The notes beneath the pieces were generated by a model. The model had not been told where the DNA came from and ran no database searches. It saw only the letters and a program-made list of their open reading frames with translations. DNA of 64,000 bases, taken from NCBI RefSeq assembly GCF_013359695.1, contig NZ_JABFMU010000032.1, positions 1 through 64,000 of the forward strand, written 5' to 3'. Below, in pieces: positions 47,690-55,338 of this stretch. Each line of letters begins with the position of its first letter. Position 1 is the first letter of the stretch. Origin of the DNA: Pseudomonas sp. C2B4 (GTDB lineage Bacteria; Pseudomonadota; Gammaproteobacteria; Pseudomonadales; Pseudomonadaceae). The translations under genes and the position numbers were made by a program.

Positions 47690-48028
47690 ATGGCGCATGC
47701 TCAAGGTCAGCAGCATCCAATCAGTTTGTACCTGAAAATCTGGGGACTGTTATTCGTCCTCAGCACGCTGTCGTATCTTGTCGACTACTTCCACTTCCAC
47801 GGTTATCTCAGGTGGGCCCTGATTATCACGTTCATGTTGCTGAAGGCAGGTTTGATTGTCTCCATCTTCATGCATATGGCCTGGGAGCGGTTGGCGCTGG
47901 TCTACGCCATATTGGTTCCGCCGTTGTGTTTATTGGTGCTCGTCGGACTGATGGCCACCGAGGCGGATTATGTGTTCCTCAGCCGGGTCGTTTTCTTCGG
48001 CCAACAAGTAACTTCTGGAGGGCCGTGA
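47690..48028 (+). CDS. Cytochrome c oxidase subunit IV family (CyoD-like)
   Basis: A 112-residue protein with three hydrophobic helices and the family motif KAGLIVSIFMHMAWE. It is the small stabilising subunit of proton-pumping oxidases. ATG 47690 has GAGGAG eight bases upstream and was chosen over 47654. The stop codon lies in the loop of a perfect 16-bp inverted repeat. Last gene of the operon; no haem A synthase or copper chaperone follows. Confidence 0.88.
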   Translation: MAHAQGQQHPISLYLKIWGLLFVLSTLSYLVDYFHFHGYLRWALIITFMLLKAGLIVSIFMHMAWERLALVYAILVPPLCLLVLVGLMATEADYVFLSRVVFFGQQVTSGGP

Positions 48029-48045
48029 GCCTCCAGAAGTTACTT
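48006..48045. repeat. Perfect 16-bp inverted repeat around an oxidase stop codon
   Basis: AAGTAACTTCTGGAGG and CCTCCAGAAGTTACTT flank the 8-base loop GCCGTGAG, which holds the TGA of the subunit IV gene. There is no T run, so it is not a standard rho-independent terminator. The convergent gene ends at 48060. Confidence 0.85.
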
Positions 48046-48059
48046 CACACGAAAGGGCG

Positions 48060-48614
48060 TTATATCGTTCGCTTGAACTGATGCCATCTGTGCAGCCAGG
48101 CAACTGTCCAGTGGGGGGATGCGGTTCCCGTGCCTGCGACCGTCAGCTTGGGATGACGCTCGATGACCCGTTCCAGTACCGATTCCTGATTCGGCTCAAC
48201 ATCTACGAAAAAGACATGTTTGCCCGTTTCCACCAACTGCTTGAAGTTGCGGAAGTGGGCGTTCGGTACTTGAAAACCAAAAAATCCGCCTTCCCAGATG
48301 CTGAAGCCCAGTACAACGACGGCAAGGAAGATAAAAGGCATCCAGCCAGCGGCGGATTCGTGCCAGCCCAGCCAATAGGCGCCGCCAAGGATCAACGCCG
48401 CAAGTGGCACACCGATCACTGCGCCAATTTCACCGGAGTGAACGGCATCTTGTTTCATCAACGAGTTAACTTCGTGGAGGTGATGTTCTTCAACATCAGC
48501 AACTTTTTCACTGAGTACGTGAATTTGTTCGGAATTGATCCCGTTGGCTTCCAGTTCATTTTCAATGGATTCAAGATCGTCGAGATTGTCACTGACGTAA
48601 TAGTGTCGATTCAT
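48060..48614 (-). CDS. Membrane protein with general-stress (YflT-like) N-terminus
   Basis: A 184-residue protein. The N-terminal part (MNRHYYVSDNLDDLESIENELEANG, then INSEQIHVLSEKVADVEEHH) resembles the 17M/YflT general-stress domain. Two hydrophobic segments follow (GAVIGVPLAALILGGAYWLGW, MPFIFLAVVVLGFSIWEGGFFG). Pseudomonad relatives are often mislabelled NAD/FAD-utilising enzyme. A sigma-S-like -10 lies 120 bases upstream. Function unknown. Confidence 0.75.
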   Translation of the reverse strand: MNRHYYVSDNLDDLESIENELEANGINSEQIHVLSEKVADVEEHHLHEVNSLMKQDAVHSGEIGAVIGVPLAALILGGAYWLGWHESAAGWMPFIFLAVVVLGFSIWEGGFFGFQVPNAHFRNFKQLVETGKHVFFVDVEPNQESVLERVIERHPKLTVAGTGTASPHWTVAWLHRWHQFKRTI

Positions 48615-48734
48615 GCCACACCTCCCATCTCGTGTTTTGGCTGTAGACCTCCTTTGTCCGGCAGCTGTTTACTGAGATTTACCGTCGGTATTGGTGCTCG
48701 CGGGGAGCGTTGTGCTCTTCTTTCAGCTCGAAGG

Positions 48735-48742
48735 AAGTATAG
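48735..48742 (-). promoter_or_regulatory. Sigma-S-like -10 for the stress-type membrane protein
   Basis: On the minus strand GCTATACTTC matches the RpoS extended -10 (KCTATACTTA). Same element as before coxB. Confidence 0.5.
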
Positions 48743-48846
48743 CACCCGCTAGCACGCAGGGAGTTCGGTGTCAAGGAGTGGCAAGCAAGATTGGGGCCAG
48801 GCACGTTTCATCGATCTCAGGCAAAGGGTCATGCCTGAGATCGGGA

Positions 48847-49047
48847 TCAATGGCGCGGGTCGAAATCGCCGCTGAACAACTCGTCCTCGGCATCGGGGGC
48901 CACTGGAATCTTGTGTTCTTCCGATGCCCACGCACCCAGGTCGATCAGTTTGCAGCGGTCGGAGCAGAAGGGCCGGAATTTGCTCTCGGGGCTCCATTCC
49001 ACAGGGGCGCCGCAGGTTGGGCATTCGACGGTTGGGATCTGGCTCAT
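48847..49047 (-). CDS. yacG: DNA gyrase inhibitor YacG
   Basis: A 66-residue zinc protein with ligands C9, C12, C28 and C32 (CPTC ... FCSDRC) and an acidic C-terminal tail. YacG binds GyrB and blocks DNA binding in E. coli. It follows coaE with a four-base overlap, the usual pilD-coaE-yacG order. Confidence 0.94.
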   Translation of the reverse strand: MSQIPTVECPTCGAPVEWSPESKFRPFCSDRCKLIDLGAWASEEHKIPVAPDAEDELFSGDFDPRH

Positions 49048-49667
49048 GACTGGCCTCCACGCAAAGTTAGGTAAAAGTGATGCAGGCGTTCGACCTCGCT
49101 GTGCAGCCAGGCGAGGTCGCGGTCGTTGACCACCACTTCGTTGGCATGGCTAACGCGATCCTGGCGGCTGGACTGGGCCTTGAGGATCGCCTGGACCTGC
49201 TGTTCGCTGGTCTGGTCACGTCGCAGGGTGCGTTCGATCTGAAGTTGTTCGGGAGCATCGATCACCAGCACCCGTTGGGTCATGGCGTACTGGCCGGACT
49301 CGATCAGCAGCGGCGAAACCAGAATCGCGTAAGGTGATTTTGCCAGCGCCAGATGATGAGCGATTTCCTCGGCGATCAGCGGATGCAGCAAGGCTTCCAG
49401 CCAGCGACGTTCATCCGGTACTTCAAAGATCAGTTTGCGCAGGGCGGCGCGATCCAGCTGCCCGTCGGCCTGCAGGACGCCGGGGCCGAAGTGTTCGGCG
49501 ATTTTCGCCAGTGCCGGTCGGCCGGGCTCCACCACCCAGCGTGCGGCATGATCGGCATCGACCACGTGTACGCCGAGGTCGATGAAGTGTTGGGCCGCCG
49601 CGCTTTTGCCGCTGCCGATGCCGCCAGTCAGGCCGAGAATCCAGGGTTTTTCCACAGGGGTATTCAT
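49044..49667 (-). CDS. coaE: Dephospho-CoA kinase
   Basis: A 207-residue P-loop kinase for the last step of coenzyme A synthesis. Walker A GGIGSGKS spans residues 15-22, with the family motif [16 protein letters not shown]. The start at 49667 overlaps the end of pilD by four bases; the frame is open to 49988 but that part lies inside pilD. Confidence 0.96.
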   Translation of the reverse strand: MNTPVEKPWILGLTGGIGSGKSAAAQHFIDLGVHVVDADHAARWVVEPGRPALAKIAEHFGPGVLQADGQLDRAALRKLIFEVPDERRWLEALLHPLIAEEIAHHLALAKSPYAILVSPLLIESGQYAMTQRVLVIDAPEQLQIERTLRRDQTSEQQVQAILKAQSSRQDRVSHANEVVVNDRDLAWLHSEVERLHHFYLTLRGGQS

Positions 49668-50536
49668 TTCAAACCGACAAACTGCCAATAGAAGTCGGTT
49701 ATTTGACCACCCCAGAGCAAGGCAATCCAGCCGGCAATCGCCAGATAGGGGCCGAAGGGGATCGGCGTCGAGGTTTTTGCCTTGCGCAGGCGCAGGTAAA
49801 TCACGCCGATAACAGCGCCGACCAGGGAGGACAGCAGGATGGTCAGCGGCAGAACCTGCCAGCCGCCCCAGGCGCCAAACATCGCCAGCAGCTTGAAATC
49901 GCCATGACCCATGCCGTCCTTGCCGGTGATCAGCTTGAACAGCCAGAACACCGACCACAGCGCCAGGTAGCCGGCAACGGCGCCCCACAACGCATCATGC
50001 AGCGATGCGAACAGGCCAAGGCTGTTGACGATCAGTCCCAACCACATCAACGGCAGCACCAGTACATCGGGCAACAGTTGATGCTCGGCGTCGATCAGGC
50101 TCATGGCCAACAGGCCCCAGGTCAGGAGCAGCGTCATGCACGCTTGCCAGCCGAAACCGAAGTGCCAGGCCACGAACGCCGACAGCAGAGCGCAGGCCAG
50201 CTCGGTCAGCGGATAGCGTTTGCTGATCGGTGCCGCGCAGGCTGAGCAGCGTCCACGCAGGAACACATAGCTGAGCAGCGGGATATTTTCCCAGGCACGG
50301 ATCCGGTGGCCGCAGCACGGGCATTGGGAGGGGGGCAGCAGCAGATTGTAGGTCGGCAGCGGCGTTTCGCCGGGCAGGCCGAGGATCTCGTGGGCTTGCA
50401 TGCGCCATTCGCGCTCGAGCATTTTTGGCAGGCGCCAGGTCACCACGTTGAGAAAGCTGCCAACCAGCAGCCCCACCAGAGTGGCGATGACAACGAAGGC
50501 CAGCGGGTAGTGGGTCAGGATTTCGTTCAAGGGCAT
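49664..50536 (-). CDS. pilD: Prepilin peptidase / N-methyltransferase PilD
   Basis: A 290-residue inner-membrane protease that cleaves prepilin leaders and methylates the new N-terminus. The zinc tetracysteine is C72, C75, C97, C100; the catalytic aspartates are D149 (SLIDAEH) and D213 (GHGDFKLL). Same length as P. aeruginosa PilD. Substrates here are PilA and the FimT/U, PilV/W/X/E minor pilins; type II secretion pseudopilins elsewhere may share it. One base separates it from pilC. Confidence 0.97.
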   Translation of the reverse strand: MPLNEILTHYPLAFVVIATLVGLLVGSFLNVVTWRLPKMLEREWRMQAHEILGLPGETPLPTYNLLLPPSQCPCCGHRIRAWENIPLLSYVFLRGRCSACAAPISKRYPLTELACALLSAFVAWHFGFGWQACMTLLLTWGLLAMSLIDAEHQLLPDVLVLPLMWLGLIVNSLGLFASLHDALWGAVAGYLALWSVFWLFKLITGKDGMGHGDFKLLAMFGAWGGWQVLPLTILLSSLVGAVIGVIYLRLRKAKTSTPIPFGPYLAIAGWIALLWGGQITDFYWQFVGLK

Positions 50537-50537
50537 G

Positions 50538-51755
50538 TCAGATCGCTGCGCCGAGTTGGAAGATGGGCAGGTACATCGCAACCACCAGGCCGCCGACGAT
50601 AACACCCAACACCACCATGATGAACGGCTCCATCAGGCTGGTGAGGTTATCGACCATATTGTCCACCTCGTCTTCATAGAAACCGGCAACCTTGTCGAGC
50701 ATGTCGTCCAGTGCGCCAGACTCTTCGCCAATGGCGGTCATCTGCACCGCCATGTTCGGAAAAATGCCGGAAGCGCGCATGGAAAAATTCAACTGCATGC
50801 CCGTCGAAACGTCCTGCTTGATGCGCAGGACGGCACGTTTGAACACGATGTTTCCGGTGGCGCCGGCCACCGACTCCAGGGCTTCCACCAGGGGCACGCC
50901 AGCGGCGAAGGTGGTCGACAGGGTGCGGGCGAAACGGGCGACGGCGGATTTGTACATCAGCGTGCCTACCAGTGGCAGCTTCAGCAGCCAGGCGTCCGTT
51001 CGATCGCGAAAGCCTTGCGACGTCGTGAACGCGTGGCGAATGGCAACGGTCGCCACGATCAGCCCGCCAAGCATCATCCACCACCCGTCCTGCATGAACC
51101 GCGACAGGCCAATGACCATCAGGGTAAAGGCCGGCAGTTCGGCACCGAATCCTTCGAAAACCGACTGGAACTGCGGCACCACTTTGATCAGCAGAATGGC
51201 GGTCACAATCATGGCGACGACTACGACGACCAGTGGGTAGGTCATGGCCTTCCTGATCTTGGCCTTGAGGCTTTCGCTCTTTTCCTTGTAGGTCGCCACC
51301 CGCTCCAGCAGGGTATCCAGGGCACCGGCCTGTTCGCCGGCATCCACCAGATTGCAATACAGCTCATCGAAGTACCTGGGTTTTTTACGCAAGGCATTGG
51401 CGAAGCTGTTGCCTGCCGCGACTTCTTGCTTGACCTCGTCGACCAACGTGCGCATCGCCGGGTTGTCGAAGCCTTCGCTGATGATGTCGAAGGACTGCAA
51501 TAACGGCACGCCGGCTTTCATCATGGTTGCCATCTGGCGCGTGAACAGGGCTATGTCCTGGGCCTTGATGCGTTTGCCCGCGTTGAACAGCGAGGTAGTT
51601 TTCTTGCGGACCCTGCCGGGGTTGATGCCTTGTTTGCGCAGTTGCGCCTTGATCAGCGCCGGGTTCTGCCCGCTCAACTCGCCGGTGACTTTCGTGCCTT
51701 TGCGGTCGGTGCCTTCCCAGGCGTATACGCTGATTTTCGCTGCTTTGACCGCCAT
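50538..51755 (-). CDS. pilC: Type IV pilus inner-membrane platform protein PilC
   Basis: A 405-residue GspF-family protein with two repeated cytoplasmic domains and about three membrane helices (MIVTAILLIKVVPQF, GLIVATVAIRHA, VVLGVIVGGLVVAMY). It links the PilB motor to the growing pilus. Two bases after pilB. Confidence 0.96.
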   Translation of the reverse strand: MAVKAAKISVYAWEGTDRKGTKVTGELSGQNPALIKAQLRKQGINPGRVRKKTTSLFNAGKRIKAQDIALFTRQMATMMKAGVPLLQSFDIISEGFDNPAMRTLVDEVKQEVAAGNSFANALRKKPRYFDELYCNLVDAGEQAGALDTLLERVATYKEKSESLKAKIRKAMTYPLVVVVVAMIVTAILLIKVVPQFQSVFEGFGAELPAFTLMVIGLSRFMQDGWWMMLGGLIVATVAIRHAFTTSQGFRDRTDAWLLKLPLVGTLMYKSAVARFARTLSTTFAAGVPLVEALESVAGATGNIVFKRAVLRIKQDVSTGMQLNFSMRASGIFPNMAVQMTAIGEESGALDDMLDKVAGFYEDEVDNMVDNLTSLMEPFIMVVLGVIVGGLVVAMYLPIFQLGAAI

Positions 51756-51757
51756 GT

Positions 51758-53458
<1,701 letters not shown>

Positions 53459-53487
53459 TGGACTACCGGACGAAGACAGTTGGATGA

Positions 53488-53516
53488 CTTATAGCCTAGT
53501 CAAGCGATGGAACCAA
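53488..53516 (-). promoter_or_regulatory. sigma-70-like promoter of pilB
   Basis: On the minus strand TTGGTT and TATAAG are 17 bases apart, about 30 bases before the pilB start. Confidence 0.5.
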
Positions 53517-53620
53517 ACCAGCGGCGCAGAGGTGACAAAAAACGTCAGATAGTGCGGATCCTGGGGGTAGGAAAGGGCGTTGCGGCGGTCATGTCACCCG
53601 CCAACAGGGCATGCGGCGCC

Positions 53621-53636
53621 TGGCATGGGCTGTGCT
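53621..53636 (+). promoter_or_regulatory. sigma-54 promoter of pilA
   Basis: TGGCATGGGCTGTGCT keeps the essential GG-N10-GC spacing of the -24/-12 consensus TGGCAC-N5-TTGCT. It lies about 50 bases before the pilA start. PilR, encoded at 21790, is the expected activator. Confidence 0.8.
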
Positions 53637-53684
53637 GAGACAGATTCAGATCATGAGATTTCGACTCATGCACGGAGGCTGTCT

Positions 53685-54104
53685 ATGAACACTCAAAAAG
53701 GTTTTACCCTGATCGAGCTGCTGATCGTGGTGGCGATCATCGGGATTCTCGCGACGTTCGCGATACCGGCTTATTCCAAGTATCAGGCACGGGCGAAGGT
53801 GACGGCGGGGCTGGCAGAGATTTCGGCATTGAAGGTGCCGTTCGAGGATCTTATCAACCAGGGAACTGATCCGGACCTGACGAAGGTTGGCGGTACGGCC
53901 ACCACTTCCAACTGCACCACGACAGCATCAGGCAAAGCAGCTGATGGGACGGGCACTATCGGCTGCACAATCCTTAATGCGCCAGGCCCGGTGCTGAATA
54001 AAACCATTACCCTGACGCGTTCGTTGACTGGCTGGACATGCGCCACCACTGTCGATCAGGACTTGTCGCCCAAAGGCTGCACAGGCGTTGCGCCGAAAGC
54101 CTGA
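53685..54104 (+). CDS. pilA: Type IVa major pilin PilA
   Basis: A 139-residue prepilin. The leader is MNTQKG, and the mature chain begins FTLIELLIVVAIIGILATFA with E11 as the +5 glutamate. A C-terminal disulfide loop is likely between C119 and C132, enclosing ATTVDQDLSPKG. The frame is open back to 53580, but 53685 gives the leader. The gene is divergent from pilB, has a sigma-54 promoter and ends at a strong terminator. Confidence 0.96.
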   Translation: MNTQKGFTLIELLIVVAIIGILATFAIPAYSKYQARAKVTAGLAEISALKVPFEDLINQGTDPDLTKVGGTATTSNCTTTASGKAADGTGTIGCTILNAPGPVLNKTITLTRSLTGWTCATTVDQDLSPKGCTGVAPKA

Positions 54105-54123
54105 TCCATCCTGTGGAAGCCCG

Positions 54124-54152
54124 ATACCCCGCCTCTGGCGGGGTATTTTTTT
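54124..54152 (+). terminator. Terminator of pilA
   Basis: ATACCCCGCC, loop TCT, GGCGGGGTAT, T run, 19 bases after the pilA stop. Confidence 0.9.
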
Positions 54153-54230
54153 GTCCATCATTCGGAAAGCAGAGCGATTGAGAAAACTTCCCACAATTCA
54201 TGGCCTTAGGCCTTCTCTAAAAACGGTAAC

Positions 54231-54269
54231 TTGCATGTAGAGAATGTCGAAGTCATGCAAATTGCATGA
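54231..54269. promoter_or_regulatory. Palindromic upstream activator site for the BON gene
   Basis: TCATGCAAATTGCATGA (54253-54269) is a perfect 8-base palindrome around one A. An extra half-site TTGCATG is at 54231. They lie about 65 to 100 bases upstream of the sigma-54 promoter at 54333, the right place for an enhancer-binding protein. Between 54105 and 54413 I see only this, the pilA terminator and the promoter. Confidence 0.55.
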
Positions 54270-54332
54270 TTCCGAAAAAACGCCAAAATCATAAACTGTT
54301 GATTTTTAAAGTTTTATTTCCTGTTTCAAACT

Positions 54333-54348
54333 TGGCACAGCGTTCGCA
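54333..54348 (+). promoter_or_regulatory. sigma-54 promoter of the BON gene
   Basis: TGGCACAGCGTTCGCA matches TGGCAC-N5-TTGCA with one mismatch and has GG-N10-GC spacing. It is 66 bases before the start codon. Confidence 0.85.
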
Positions 54349-54413
54349 ATATCTCTGGTAACCCTGCTGAAAAGACACCCAGCAGAATTTCCAGAAAAAC
54401 AGGAGTTACTCGT

Positions 54414-54770
54414 ATGAAGAAGTTCGCTATCGCTGCCGCTACTGCTACCGCGCTGACCCTGACCCTGACGAATGCTGCATTTGCTCAGTCCACCCAGGCG
54501 ACTCAGGCACCCATGATGCTGGCCGCCGGTGAAGTCACCGAAGCGAAAGAGGATGTTTCCGATACCTGGATCACCACCAAAGTCAAAGCAGACCTGGTTA
54601 CCGAAAAAGGCATTCCTGGTACCGACATCAAAGTCGAAACCAATAAAGGTGTTGTGTCCCTGTCTTCCACTACCGCCGTCACCGATAGTCAGAAAGCCAC
54701 CGCGGTGGGCATCGCCAAGCACATCAAAGGCGTCAAAGCGGTCTCCGCCGACGGCCTGAAAGCCGAGTAA
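54414..54770 (+). CDS. BON-domain periplasmic protein
   Basis: A 118-residue exported protein. The signal peptide ends at NAAFA (residue 24). A single BON domain (about 48-115) has the pattern DTWITTKVKADLV ... VETNKGVVSLSS ... AVGIAKHIKGVKAVS, as in OsmY and phospholipid-binding proteins. OsmY-type proteins protect the envelope under stress. AGGAG precedes the start. The strong sigma-54 promoter is unusual for this family. Confidence 0.9.
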   Translation: MKKFAIAAATATALTLTLTNAAFAQSTQATQAPMMLAAGEVTEAKEDVSDTWITTKVKADLVTEKGIPGTDIKVETNKGVVSLSSTTAVTDSQKATAVGIAKHIKGVKAVSADGLKAE

Positions 54771-54933
54771 GGCAAGTCTTCTCGCCTGGACTGGGAGAAG
54801 GCGCGGCAGGCGGGCCGAGTTATACGTCTGCCGCATCCTGGGAGTTCATGCGAACGGCCATAAGGATGTGGTCATTACAGGCCCCGGCATTTGTGTCGGG
54901 GCTTGTTCTATTTTGGGCGACGCTAAATGTAAA

Positions 54934-55022
54934 TGTGGGAGCGAGCCTGCTCGCGAAGACGGACTGGCATTCAACATTGAGTTGGCTGACAGTACGCGTT
55001 CGCGAGCAGGCTCGCTCCCACA
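54934..55022. repeat. REP doublet (REPIN)
   Basis: Arms TGTGGGAGCGAGCCTGCTCG and CGAGCAGGCTCGCTCCCACA between the BON gene and the DUF2845 gene. The rest of 54771-55038 shows short GC-rich hairpins without T runs. Confidence 0.92.
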
Positions 55023-55038
55023 GTGCTTTGTGCTGTTT

Positions 55039-55338
55039 TCAATTACCGCGCTTGCTGTTGATCTGTACCAAGCGATTGCCTTCGAACCGCAAGTACTGAT
55101 ACATCCCGCCCTTCGGTCCGTAAGTCCACTCCTCGACCTGAAACTCTTCCCGTTTGTTGGCGCTGCGCTTGTAGCCCAGCAGATCGCGGCTGACCGGTTC
55201 GCCGCATTTTTGCAGCACTTCGCTCGAGCGGTCGCCGACGCTGATCAACTGGCTGCCGCAGCGCAGGGTGTCCGCCGCGCCTGCCTGCCCGGCGGCTATC
55301 GCCAGTGCCAGGCCCGACAGTAGTCGCGTGCCCCTCAT
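55039..55338 (-). CDS. DUF2845 exported protein
   Basis: A 99-residue protein with a signal peptide (cleavage near AGA|AD, residue 22) and the DUF2845 core: C27 and C45 (TLRCGSQLISVGDRSSEVLQKCG) and a C-terminal WTYGPKGGMYQYLRFEGNRL. The fold resembles SmpA/BamE-type envelope proteins, but its role is not known. Its start overlaps the end of the DUF748 gene by four bases. Confidence 0.85.
   Translation of the reverse strand: MRGTRLLSGLALAIAAGQAGAADTLRCGSQLISVGDRSSEVLQKCGEPVSRDLLGYKRSANKREEFQVEEWTYGPKGGMYQYLRFEGNRLVQINSKRGN

Noticed and set aside
42351-48614. Horizontally acquired island around the oxidase
   Set aside because: No integrase, tRNA junction or direct repeats at its edges, and base use looks like the neighbours by eye; transfer is possible but unsupported.
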